52,012 nt of DNA from CAZKUN01 sp964555935 (lineage in GTDB: Bacteria > Armatimonadota > Zipacnadia > Zipacnadales > VGFC01), in contig CAZKUN010000035.1 in assembly GCA_964555935.1 (NCBI GenBank), positions 1 through 52,012 of the forward strand. Direction: 5' to 3'. The notes beneath the pieces were generated by a model. The model ran no database searches. It was not told the DNA's origin and saw only the letters and a list, made by a program, of their open reading frames with translations. The position numbers and the translations under genes were made by a program. This document shows, piece by piece, positions 38,954 through 47,929 of this stretch (the stretch's first letter is position 1; every line of letters begins with the position of its first letter).

Positions 38954-41188
38954 TCAGTCGATCTTCCCGGATAGCTTGAACGCGTGTATCGCGGCTTGCT
39001 CGCGGTCGAGCGTGCTCGAGTAGGTGAGTCGCACCCAGAATCGCTGCTTGCCGGCAACGGCATCCGTCAGGTCGAACTCATCATCGTAGGCGAGTGACTT
39101 GTCGGCGGCGAGCGCTTCCCAAGTCTGGCCATCAGTGGACAGTTCGGCGGAGCAGGTCAGGCCCTCGACGCACGTGCTCGACCACGCGACGCGAGCCTCT
39201 GACCACGCGTGTCCATCCGCGCCGCCGAATTCATACGTGAGAGATCCCTTCCCGTTCTTGTAGAGGCACAGTCCCCACGTGCCATCGTAGAAGCCGGCGA
39301 CCGTCCCGTGAAGGCGCGCGTTGCCGCCGACGTTCAGTTGGTCCTGGTACGACACATCTCCGGGCGGCAGTTGAGCGAGGTCGAGCGCGTAGGCATCGAG
39401 TTGCGTCTGAGCCTTGGCCAGGAAGCCATCGAGATGGCGCTCCGCGAAGGCATGGGTGCCGCGCAGGCGGTCGAAGCCGTTGACATACGCCTGCCACGCA
39501 TCGCGCGCAGCAGCCTTGCCGACGGGCGTGGCCTCCCGGCGGAATGCGGAATGGGCCTCCATGGCAGTCAGGTGCAGTTCGGTGTATCGCCAACCCAGCT
39601 CGACGAAGGCGATCCGCGCGAGGACGGTATCGTCCCCATCCGCGAGGTCCTCTGCGTCGTCGAGCAGAGCGCGGCATGACTCGCGGAGCGCCGGGGGGAA
39701 GAGACCGGGGAGATCAAACTCGTTGCCGCTGACGTATCGATCCGGTCCGCCAGATGTCTCAAGCGCCAGGTAGAACTCGCGCATGGGTTCAGACGCCGGG
39801 CCGAACATGAGCGACGCGAACTCATCGATCATCGCCGGCACGTCGTTCTCGTGATCCCACCACTGGCGGGCGAACGAGTAGTAGAGCAGATGGTTGGTCG
39901 ACCAACGCTGCTGCGACTCCGAGTAGAATCCGTCGACGCCCGTCTGCTTGTAGTAGGCGACCTCTTCCTCGATGCGATACAGCGTGACGGGAAGCGCCTC
40001 AAGCCAGTTGTAGAACCCGAAGTACTCGTAGATCCCGCGGATCGCGCACATCGGCTCCCACGCATCGAGATTAGCCTTGTACTTCAGCCCGGGCCCTGAG
40101 TTCGGATTCAGGAAACTCGCGCCGTAGTTGAAGCAGTAGTTGGTCTGCTCGCAATGGATGTTATCGGCCGGCTCGATCCAGTTCGGCGGATTGGCGGAGC
40201 CGGCGTAGACGTAGGTGTGGAGAAGCGCGTCGGGATACTGCTCCCCTACCTTCTCGGCGATCTGGTTGAGCGCCCAGAACTGCACGTCGGCGTGGGTTGA
40301 CGCGTCGCGGTCGTCGATGGCCTTGCACGGCTCGCATTCGCACCAGCCGGCGCCGTCGTTCTGCGTCATGTCGATGAAGTAGATGTCCGGGTTCTCGGCC
40401 ATCTGCGCCGCGCTTGCCAGGGCGTAATCGGTAAGGAGCTTCAGCACCTCGGGATTGCTCAGGCAGAGCTGACGGTCGGGGATGCGGCGGCCTTTGACGA
40501 AGGCGAAGTACTCGGGGTGATCGGCGAAATGGCGGGCGGACGGAATGATGTGCTGCCAGTTGTGCCCCGAGCCGATTTTCGTGAACGTGCCGCCGCGCTT
40601 GGCGAGGAAGTCGGCGTTCTCATCGCCCGGCGGTGCCTGCAGCCAGAAGTTCAGGTGGTTCCTGACGCACCAGTCGACCACGTCCATGCCCCAGTCGAGG
40701 TCGTCGAAGCCGTCGCTCGGCCCGCCGAAGGCGTGGCGGCGGCGGAAGGACGGTTCGTGGGTGACGTCCATGTCGTCGATGACCACCGACTCCAGCGACG
40801 GGACAACTTCACCCAGCTCGCCCGGCCAGTACCAGCGGAACCCGAGGCGCTCTAGGAGCGCGTAGGCCGCGTAGACGACTCCTCGCAGGCCGCCGCCGGA
40901 GACGGTGATCCGGTTGCCCTCAGCCCGCAGGCGAGTAGCCTCACGGCTGAGATCGGCATCGATGCCAACCACGACGGCCGCGTCTTCGGCCGTTGGCGCA
41001 TCCGTACTGATCGGCAACTCCGCCCCGGTCACCATCCGCAGATAGCGCTGGAGTTCCCCGGCGGCGAACTTCTCGGGAAGCGACGCGTCCGGCGCGATGT
41101 GGATGCTTGCCAGGCCACGCCCACCATCGACGAGCGTGACGGATGCGGACGCAGGAGTGAGAGAGAGCGCGGCGATGAGAGCGATCAT
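38954..41188 (-). CDS. Exported DUF4838 (GH67-like) glycan-active protein
   Basis: A 744-residue protein with a short signal peptide (MIALIAALSLTPASA). The N-terminal 130 residues match the GH67/GH20-type accessory sandwich (AAGELQRYLRMVTGAELPI, then GLRGVVYAAYALLERLGFRWYWPGE). The central barrel contains the DUF4838 signatures YFAFVKGRR, QLCLSNPEV, DIYFIDMTQNDG and CECEPCKAID. The C-terminal 130 residues are a sandwich ending IHAFKLSGKID. The family is common in planctomycete-like genomes and resembles alpha-glucuronidases, but no member's activity can be assumed. AGGAG at 41196-41200 selects ATG 41188. It is upstream of a sulfatase in one operon and divergent from the GH123-like operon. Confidence 0.82.
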   Translation of the reverse strand: MIALIAALSLTPASASVTLVDGGRGLASIHIAPDASLPEKFAAGELQRYLRMVTGAELPISTDAPTAEDAAVVVGIDADLSREATRLRAEGNRITVSGGGLRGVVYAAYALLERLGFRWYWPGELGEVVPSLESVVIDDMDVTHEPSFRRRHAFGGPSDGFDDLDWGMDVVDWCVRNHLNFWLQAPPGDENADFLAKRGGTFTKIGSGHNWQHIIPSARHFADHPEYFAFVKGRRIPDRQLCLSNPEVLKLLTDYALASAAQMAENPDIYFIDMTQNDGAGWCECEPCKAIDDRDASTHADVQFWALNQIAEKVGEQYPDALLHTYVYAGSANPPNWIEPADNIHCEQTNYCFNYGASFLNPNSGPGLKYKANLDAWEPMCAIRGIYEYFGFYNWLEALPVTLYRIEEEVAYYKQTGVDGFYSESQQRWSTNHLLYYSFARQWWDHENDVPAMIDEFASLMFGPASEPMREFYLALETSGGPDRYVSGNEFDLPGLFPPALRESCRALLDDAEDLADGDDTVLARIAFVELGWRYTELHLTAMEAHSAFRREATPVGKAAARDAWQAYVNGFDRLRGTHAFAERHLDGFLAKAQTQLDAYALDLAQLPPGDVSYQDQLNVGGNARLHGTVAGFYDGTWGLCLYKNGKGSLTYEFGGADGHAWSEARVAWSSTCVEGLTCSAELSTDGQTWEALAADKSLAYDDEFDLTDAVAGKQRFWVRLTYSSTLDREQAAIHAFKLSGKID

Positions 41189-41302
41189 GTGTGGGCTCCT
41201 TGGAGAGGGCATGGTTTGCCGCAAGCAGATAGCGGACCTCTCGAAGGCGCGGGGAACGTCGGCGGTGAAACGAACGGAGCAGCGCGAGAGGAGAGACTGA
41301 CC

Positions 41303-43684
41303 ATGATTGCGGCGAGCGTGATTCTGGCGGCATGCGTCAACGCGGCGACGATGATGGATGGCGCGCTACTGGCGGGCTTTGAGAGCGAGGCCGAGATCGC
41401 GCGAATGGACGTGCGCAGCTCAACGCGCGTGGAACTGGTGTCGGATGACGTGAAGGAAGGTACGCGGGCAGCGAAGATCACCTTCGAGGCCGTGCAGGAG
41501 GGCGGCGAGCAGTGGCCCGCCGTCGTCATGCGCAGGCAGGCCTTGCCGTTCACCGACTTCACGCACTACGGCGCGCTCGAGTTCTGGGCTAAGAACGTGG
41601 GCACGGGCGACGCGCTGCTGCAACTGGTAATCTACGATGATGGCGACGGACGCGGGTATCCAATGCCCTCACGCATTGAGCTAGAGCCAGGCGAGTGGAC
41701 CCATGTCGTCGCCGAGATGCCGACGGGAGGAGTGGATCTGTCGCGCGTCGATTCCGTCCACTTCTACCAGGATCGCAACCCGACGGAGTTCACCATCGTG
41801 CTCGATGGCGTCCGGCTGATCCCGAAGTTCAGGGTGGAGGCAGGGCACTTGCGTGAGGCCATCGACCGCGCGGGAGCACTGGCCCGCGAGCAGGGAGTGC
41901 TTGACCGTCTCGAGGCCGAACTGTCATCGCTTGAAGCGGCATCAGTGGCCCTGGAGGCGGCGGCAGTGAGGACATCACCGGACACGGACGAGGCGGTCGG
42001 GATCGAGGAACGCGCGACGAAGCTCCGGATTGAGGCGGACACCCTCGCGCTCAGGATCACCAAGGAACGCGCCGCCATGCTGACGGGGCTGAGCGACCCA
42101 GACTATGTTCTCGTCGCCGAATCGTCGATGGTCAACATCATGCCCGATGGGGCGCCATTTGAGGGCCGCCCGGGCAAGCCCGTCGAAATCGCCGTCGCGG
42201 GTGGGGAAGTCGAGGCGGGGCAGATCATCATCGCGCCGCTCTCCAAGGGGCTACGCGACGTGGAGTTTGGCGTGTCGCAGTTGGCCGGGCCGCGCGGGGC
42301 GACGCTGACGGCCGAGTTATCGGCGATGGGCTACGTGTATACGGACCCCGACGTGCCGCCATCGTACCCGGTCGACCGACTCGGCTGGTTCCCAGATCCG
42401 ATTCTGCCCTTCGTCGAGAGCTTCGATGTCGACCGCGACAAGGTCCAGAGCCTCTGGTTGAGCGTCACCTGTCCGCGGGGACAGAGGGCGGGCGTCTACC
42501 GCGGGGCCGTCACGGTCGCCCCCGCAAATGCGCCCGAGCAATCGATCCCCGTCAACGTGCGGGTCTTTGGGTTCGACGTGCCGAAAGAGCGAAGCCTGAT
42601 GACCGCCATCTGCACCTTCGAATACCAACTTCCGAGAGTGCATGGGGACGCGTGGAATGACGAGATGTACTGGAAGTACGTCGACTTTCTGCACGAGCAC
42701 CGGATGAATATGGACCGCATCTACCGCGGCCACGAGGACGCTCCGACGCTGGAGGACGTAAAGCGGATGCTGGCGGGTGGGCAAGACGCCTGGTGCCTGC
42801 GGTACATCGTGCAGCCGGGCGAAGGCGGTAGCGGGACGGGCGTCGATCCGACGACGTTCGATGAGTACGTTACCCAGGCGATCGAGGATTCCGAGGCGGC
42901 GTATGAGGTCTTCAAGGAAGCCGGCGCCGAGGACATCTGCTACATCTACTTCTTCGACGAGGTCGGTGTCCAGCACTACGATATGCTGAAGGCCGCGGCC
43001 GCGCGCGTCCGGGAGGCGTTGCCGGGCGTGCCCCTAATGACAACGGCCCGCGACGCGGACTACGGCATCCGCTCCGGGGTGTCAGAGGCGATCGATATCT
43101 GGGTGCCGCTCACGCCGGGCTTCAACACCGACCAAGGCACGGAGAACATCGCGAAGGCTCGCGCCAACGGCGACGAGGTGTGGTGGTACATTTGCATCGG
43201 GCCCCGGCGACCGTATGCCAACATGTTTATCGAATACGATGCCATCGAGCCGCGCCTTCTGATGGGCGCCATGACGCAGAAGTACCAGCCCGAGGGGTTC
43301 CTGTATTACGCCACTACCATGTGGGGGCCGAACGATCACCCGATCACCGAGGGCCCATACACGGACTGGAACCCGGCGAGTTTCAAGATCAACAATGGCG
43401 ATGGGAGTTGGTTCTGCGCGGGCGAGGATGGCCCCATCACAACGATCCGGTTCGAGAACTTCCGCGACGGGCTCGAGGACTTGGAGTACTACAAGCTGCT
43501 CGAGAGGGCGATTGATGATGCGCGAGCGCGCGGAGTGTCGGCAAAACGATTGGCGAAGGCGGAGGCGCTGCTGAGCGTGCCCGAGGAACTGGTCACCACG
43601 CTGACGGAATACTCGCGCGACGCGGCGCTGCTGGAAGGACACCGGCTGGAGATTGCCAAGGCGATCGAACGGCTGACGCGGTAA
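41303..43684 (+). CDS. Exported GH123/DUF4091-like glycoside hydrolase
   Basis: A 793-residue protein with a short N-terminal hydrophobic segment. Residues about 25-170 form a galactose-binding-like sandwich (GALEFWAKNVGTG, FTIVLDGVRL). A helical stretch follows (about 180-260), then the DUF4091/GH123-type region. The catalytic-type Asp-Glu pair is in YIYFFDEVG (D552, E553), as in GH123 beta-N-acetylgalactosaminidases, where the Glu is acid and the Asp orients the acetamido group. The end of the barrel reads FRDGLEDLEYYKLLERA, diagnostic of DUF4091. AGGAG about 9-10 nt upstream supports ATG 41303. It is first in a four-gene run whose next members follow at 6, 4 and 50 nt. Action on an amino-sugar glycan is a reasonable inference. 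Confidence 0.82.
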   Translation: MIAASVILAACVNAATMMDGALLAGFESEAEIARMDVRSSTRVELVSDDVKEGTRAAKITFEAVQEGGEQWPAVVMRRQALPFTDFTHYGALEFWAKNVGTGDALLQLVIYDDGDGRGYPMPSRIELEPGEWTHVVAEMPTGGVDLSRVDSVHFYQDRNPTEFTIVLDGVRLIPKFRVEAGHLREAIDRAGALAREQGVLDRLEAELSSLEAASVALEAAAVRTSPDTDEAVGIEERATKLRIEADTLALRITKERAAMLTGLSDPDYVLVAESSMVNIMPDGAPFEGRPGKPVEIAVAGGEVEAGQIIIAPLSKGLRDVEFGVSQLAGPRGATLTAELSAMGYVYTDPDVPPSYPVDRLGWFPDPILPFVESFDVDRDKVQSLWLSVTCPRGQRAGVYRGAVTVAPANAPEQSIPVNVRVFGFDVPKERSLMTAICTFEYQLPRVHGDAWNDEMYWKYVDFLHEHRMNMDRIYRGHEDAPTLEDVKRMLAGGQDAWCLRYIVQPGEGGSGTGVDPTTFDEYVTQAIEDSEAAYEVFKEAGAEDICYIYFFDEVGVQHYDMLKAAAARVREALPGVPLMTTARDADYGIRSGVSEAIDIWVPLTPGFNTDQGTENIAKARANGDEVWWYICIGPRRPYANMFIEYDAIEPRLLMGAMTQKYQPEGFLYYATTMWGPNDHPITEGPYTDWNPASFKINNGDGSWFCAGEDGPITTIRFENFRDGLEDLEYYKLLERAIDDARARGVSAKRLAKAEALLSVPEELVTTLTEYSRDAALLEGHRLEIAKAIERLTR

Positions 43685-43690
43685 TGCGCG

Positions 43691-44830
43691 ATGAATGAGC
43701 GGGAGATCACGTTGAGCACGGGACAGACCGTGCACTTGAGGAACTCGCAAGGCGTCCCGAAGTCGGCGCACGCCGATGAGACGCGCCTCCTGCTTGCGGA
43801 GCACGCGGCCGTGGCGGCGCGAGGCCGCGTCCTCGACCTCGGATGTGGGACAGGTCTCGTGGCGCTTGCCGCAGCCAGTGGCGGCGCGACGGTCGTGGCG
43901 GCTGACGTCGACCTGTCGTACTGCCGCCTGGCGACCGAACATGCGAGACTCAACAACAAGTTGGTGGAGAGCTGCCACAGCGATGGGTTCGATCACCTCC
44001 GCGGCGACCCGTTTGAGTACATCTACTTCGCGCCACCATCGCACGCTCCGCAGGCTACGGTTCGGAAGCTCATCGTCCAAGCCGCTGCGTGGTTGCCCGA
44101 GAGCGGGCGGCTCGTTCTCGCGACGCGCCCGAAATCTGGCGGAGGGCGGCACCTCCAATGGGCCGAGGGGATGCTTGAGCAGGCGACCCGGGCGTCGGCG
44201 CGCGGCGACAGTGAGGTCTGGGAGTACCAGCGTGCCGGCGCGGACGATGTCGCGGCTTCGCAAGCGGCCGACGCACTGGCCGATGAGGAATCATCAGGTA
44301 TCCGCGCGACGATCAAGGGGCACGATCTGCAGTTCTGGACTAAGGTTGGCGTGTTCGCCTGGGACGCGATCGATCGTGGGACCACGCTGCTGCTCAAGCA
44401 CCTTCCCCAGACCACGCCGAGCACCGTGCTGGACCTCGGGTGCGGCTACGGAGCCGTGGGGGTTCTCGCGTGCAAGCTCTACCCCGACGCGCGGGTGACG
44501 ATGAGTGATGTTGACAAGCGAGCCCTCGACTGCGCAACGAGGAACGTTGAGATTAATGAATGCGGCGACGTGGAAGTCGTCGCGAGCGTTGGCTTCAGTG
44601 ACATCGACGCGAGTTTCGATCTGATCCTGAGCAACATCCCCACGCATATCGGGCGGTGGCGGGTGCGGGAGTTGCTGGAGGAGGCGCGCGAGCACCTGCA
44701 TCCAGGCGGCGCGCTCGTGGCCGTCATCAGCCGTCAGTTGACGGTGGACGAATGGGCTCGGGAGATCTTCGGGAATGTGGCGACTGTGGTCGAATCGAAG
44801 ACGCATCGCGTGTTTCGATGCGAGCGGTGA
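43691..44830 (+). CDS. Two-domain methyltransferase, RsmC-like
   Basis: A 379-residue cytoplasmic protein with tandem SAM-methyltransferase domains. Domain 1 has DLGCGTG near residue 50 and APPSHAP. Domain 2 is preceded by VGVFAWDAIDRGTTLLLKHL, then DLGCGYG, matching the RsmC/RlmG layout (16S/23S guanine-N2 methyltransferases). Two differences are notable. The N-terminal domain keeps an intact SAM motif, which is degenerate in RsmC. The catalytic NPPFH of domain 2 is NIPTH. No clear SD precedes ATG 43691, which lies 6 nt after the GH123-like stop, so translation is probably coupled. An rRNA methyltransferase, or a relative repurposed for sugars, inside a glycan operon is unusual. Confidence 0.75.
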   Translation: MNEREITLSTGQTVHLRNSQGVPKSAHADETRLLLAEHAAVAARGRVLDLGCGTGLVALAAASGGATVVAADVDLSYCRLATEHARLNNKLVESCHSDGFDHLRGDPFEYIYFAPPSHAPQATVRKLIVQAAAWLPESGRLVLATRPKSGGGRHLQWAEGMLEQATRASARGDSEVWEYQRAGADDVAASQAADALADEESSGIRATIKGHDLQFWTKVGVFAWDAIDRGTTLLLKHLPQTTPSTVLDLGCGYGAVGVLACKLYPDARVTMSDVDKRALDCATRNVEINECGDVEVVASVGFSDIDASFDLILSNIPTHIGRWRVRELLEEAREHLHPGGALVAVISRQLTVDEWAREIFGNVATVVESKTHRVFRCER

Positions 44831-44834
44831 GAGC

Positions 44835-46040
44835 ATGAAACGACGAACGTTCATGAGAACAACGGCCGCCGGCATCGGCTTGGCGGCACTGGGAGGGCAC
44901 AGCATGGCCGAGGCAGCGGAGCGCGATTACGAGTTGACTCTCAATGAGGTGCGGAGCGGATTCGATGGCGAGACGTGCTGGGTCCATGCCCGAGCGGGCG
45001 CGATCCCGGGCAGCGGGGCGGATGGCCAGCCAGCGATGGTCCTCACCATGCAGAAGCTGCTGCTGAGTGGCTCGGATATCTTCTACGGGCTGCATGTCAT
45101 GCGCACGGATGACATGGGAGAGACGTGGAGCGATCCCGAGCCGCAGGACGCGTTTAGCCGCTGGGAGGAAGAGGACGGGACGGAGGCGGCGGTCTGCGAT
45201 TTCACGCCGAAGTGGCACGCGACGAGCGGCAAACTGCTGGGCACAGGCCACATCGCGCGCTACCAGAACAACCGCATCATGGAGGTGCGCTCCAACCAGC
45301 CATCCTACGCGGTCTACGACGATGAGCGACGCGTCTGGGGCGAGGCCAAGACGGTGAAGCTGCCCGATGAACGGAAGCTCTGGACGGCGGGGAGCGGGTC
45401 CGGGCAGCGATGGGATCTCGCAGATGGGACGGTCCTCCTCCCGATGTACTTCCGCCCAAACCCCGACAGCGCATATTATGAGGCAACGGTAGCCCGGTGC
45501 AGCTTTGACGGCGAAACGCTGAGCTACATTGAACACGGCACGGAGCTGAGCGCGCCGGACCCGCGAGGAATGTGCGAGCCATCGATCACTGAGTTCGGCG
45601 GCCGGTACTACCTGACGCTACGCAACGACGTGAGGGGTTACATTACGTCCAGCGATGACGGGCTGAACTATGACGACCCTATACCGTGGCGCTTCGACAA
45701 TGGCGAGGAACTGGGGAACTACAACACCCAGCAGCATTGGGTGCGGCACGAGAGCGGGCTGTGCCTTTCCTACACGCGGCGCGGCGCGGATAACGACCAT
45801 GTCTTCCGGCATCGGGCGCCGCTGTTCGTCGCCAGGATCGACCCGGAGAAGCTCTGCGTGATCCGCGAGACCGAACGCGCGGTCGTGCCCGAGCGCGGCG
45901 CGCGCCTGGGCAACTTCGGCGTCTGCGAGGTCAACCCCGACGAGAGTTGGGTGATCGTCACAGAGTGGATGCAGCCCGTCGGCTGCGAGGAACACGGCAG
46001 TGACAACGCCCTATTCATCGCCAGGCTGAAGTGGCGATAG
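44835..46040 (+). CDS. Tat-exported sialidase-like (BNR) protein
   Basis: A 401-residue paralogue of the protein at 1007-2197. MKRRTFMRTTAAGIGLAALGG is a twin-arginine signal. A near-perfect Asp-box TDDMGETW occurs early in the mature chain, with SSDDGLNY later. Shared blocks with the paralogue include LRNDVRGY, NYNTQQHWV and RRGADNDHVFRHRAPLF. It starts 4 nt after the methyltransferase stop with only a weak GAG-type SD, implying coupling in the four-gene run. Exported sialidase-type propellers remove terminal acidic sugars or bind glycans. Position beside two GH123-like enzymes suggests trimming of mucin- or glycosaminoglycan-like chains. Confidence 0.82.
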   Translation: MKRRTFMRTTAAGIGLAALGGHSMAEAAERDYELTLNEVRSGFDGETCWVHARAGAIPGSGADGQPAMVLTMQKLLLSGSDIFYGLHVMRTDDMGETWSDPEPQDAFSRWEEEDGTEAAVCDFTPKWHATSGKLLGTGHIARYQNNRIMEVRSNQPSYAVYDDERRVWGEAKTVKLPDERKLWTAGSGSGQRWDLADGTVLLPMYFRPNPDSAYYEATVARCSFDGETLSYIEHGTELSAPDPRGMCEPSITEFGGRYYLTLRNDVRGYITSSDDGLNYDDPIPWRFDNGEELGNYNTQQHWVRHESGLCLSYTRRGADNDHVFRHRAPLFVARIDPEKLCVIRETERAVVPERGARLGNFGVCEVNPDESWVIVTEWMQPVGCEEHGSDNALFIARLKWR

Positions 46041-46090
46041 GGCGCGCGTGCAGGTCGGTCAATACCCCGGACTGAAGGGCATCCACAGAC

Positions 46091-47926
46091 ATGAGACCAC
46101 AACACCGCATCCCCCAAGCCACCTGCTTGCTTCTTGTCTGCGCGGCAGCCTTGACCGGCATCATTCCGGCGGCTTCAGCCCAAGGAGATCAACCCACGGT
46201 GAGCATCACGCGAGTCGATCCGCTCATCCGTCTGTTCCCCGACCGACCCTCGCCCGCCGCGTTCAGCGAAGCGGCCCACGCCCCGCGCGGAGGGTCGGCG
46301 CCTGTCGCCTTCACCGTCATCGTATCGCGTGACGTCGAGGCCGCGCTGTCTGTCACGGAGATCACCGGCGAGGATGGCGTGACGCTGGAAGCCCAGCCGA
46401 CCATCTACAGCCTGGTTCCGGTGCATGTCGAGGGCAACACGCAGGGCAGCATGTGCAGCAAGCCCGGCGGCGCGCTGCCGGACGGGTGGCTGGAGCACTT
46501 CGTGCGCGAGGCTCCATTCGATACCCACGAGGTCCTCGTCGAGTCCGAGTCGGTCTCGCTGGTCGCCGACGAGACGAACGCGATGCTGATCGACATCGAC
46601 GTCCCGCGCGACGCGACGCCGGGCGCATACTCGGGGGCGCTTCTGGTACTCCGCGACGGCGTATCAGCCGCGCACCCTTTCACGCTGGCGGTCCATGCGA
46701 CGACGCTCCCCGATCAGCACGCGCTACATTCGGTGCATTGGCTCTCGCCCGATCCCGTCAACCTGACTAGCGGCCCCGAACCGGAGTGGTGGAGCGAAGA
46801 GCACTGGGCTCTGCTGGAGCACGCCGGGCGCCAGCTCCGCGCCTTCGGCGACGATACGATGTTCACCCCGCTGATTGAAAACCAGTACCCGCTGATCCCC
46901 GCCACGCGCCGCGTGGATGGCTCGTTCAGCTTCGACTACAGCCGCTTCGACCGGTGGATGACGATGTTCAAAAACCAAGGTTATCGCCTGTTCGCCGGGC
47001 GACACCTCAACCACATGGGCGGTCGGGTCTCAGTCTGGGACGAGGCGTCCGACGAGCGCCAGAAGCTCTTCGCCGACGATCCGGGTCAAGAGAAATGGCT
47101 GGCCTTCTTGCGCGTGTTCCTCAGCGATCTTCGCGCCCACATGGCAGAGCGGGGATGGGTCGAGAGCTTCGTGCAGCACCAGTATGACGAGCCGAAGGAC
47201 CCGGACCTCTACGAGGCGCTCAGCTCGACGGTCCGCGAGAGCATGCCGGGCGTGGGATCGATCGACGCCATTAACAGCCGGCCACAGGTCTTCTCGCCGC
47301 TCGTGGACCACCTCGTCTTCAACCTGATCGGCATCCGCGCCAACCGAGAACTGGCGAGCGAGCGAGCGGCGGAGGGCAAGCGCAATTGGCTCTACCACTG
47401 CACCAGCCCCTACCCGCCCTACCCGAACCGCCACACGGACTGCCCGCTGGCGGCGTGCCGGCTGTGGCCGTGGATGTGCTACACGTACGACGCTCAGGGC
47501 TTCTTATTCTGGGCCGCCAACCTCTACCGAGGAACCGCGGACGAGTACCTCACGTCGCTCGGGCCGATGCGCCCGCTGAAGCCCGGAGAGAGTCTCGAGG
47601 TCGGGCACCCGCCCGGCGACGATTGGCTCTACTACCGAGGCCCGGACGGGTTGCGCCCTTCGGTCCGAATTCTGGCTCACCGTGAGGGTCTTGTCGATCA
47701 CACGCTGCTGACGATGCTTGGGGAAGTCGACCCCTTCAAGGCGGAGGCTCTGCAGGCCCGGATCGTTGGCGATGTTGTGGAGAAGATAAAGGACCACCCG
47801 GAGGGGTGGAACTGGTCGCGATATCCTGAGGAGGTTAACTACCTCAAGGGGACCCACAGCACGGACCCCGCGGACTATCACAGCGCGCGCGCGGAGATTC
47901 TGCGCGCCCTCGACGAGACGCAATGA
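46091..47926 (+). CDS. Exported GH123/DUF4091-like glycoside hydrolase, shorter paralogue
   Basis: A 611-residue protein with a Sec signal (ATCLLLVCAAALTGIIPAASA). An N-terminal sandwich domain runs to about 200 (ATPGAYSGALLVLRDG is the typical link) and a TIM-barrel-like domain follows. FVQHQYDEPKD holds the Asp-Glu pair (D366, E367) equivalent to that of the enzyme at 41303-43684. WLYYRGPDGLRPSVR followed by REGLVDHTLL replaces the usual end motif. It is last of the four-gene run, 50 nt after the sialidase-like gene, and ends 3 nt from the convergent UroD-family gene. The catalytic pair supports hydrolase function on N-acetyl sugars; substrate not determined. Confidence 0.78.
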   Translation: MRPQHRIPQATCLLLVCAAALTGIIPAASAQGDQPTVSITRVDPLIRLFPDRPSPAAFSEAAHAPRGGSAPVAFTVIVSRDVEAALSVTEITGEDGVTLEAQPTIYSLVPVHVEGNTQGSMCSKPGGALPDGWLEHFVREAPFDTHEVLVESESVSLVADETNAMLIDIDVPRDATPGAYSGALLVLRDGVSAAHPFTLAVHATTLPDQHALHSVHWLSPDPVNLTSGPEPEWWSEEHWALLEHAGRQLRAFGDDTMFTPLIENQYPLIPATRRVDGSFSFDYSRFDRWMTMFKNQGYRLFAGRHLNHMGGRVSVWDEASDERQKLFADDPGQEKWLAFLRVFLSDLRAHMAERGWVESFVQHQYDEPKDPDLYEALSSTVRESMPGVGSIDAINSRPQVFSPLVDHLVFNLIGIRANRELASERAAEGKRNWLYHCTSPYPPYPNRHTDCPLAACRLWPWMCYTYDAQGFLFWAANLYRGTADEYLTSLGPMRPLKPGESLEVGHPPGDDWLYYRGPDGLRPSVRILAHREGLVDHTLLTMLGEVDPFKAEALQARIVGDVVEKIKDHPEGWNWSRYPEEVNYLKGTHSTDPADYHSARAEILRALDETQ

Positions 47927-47929
47927 CGG

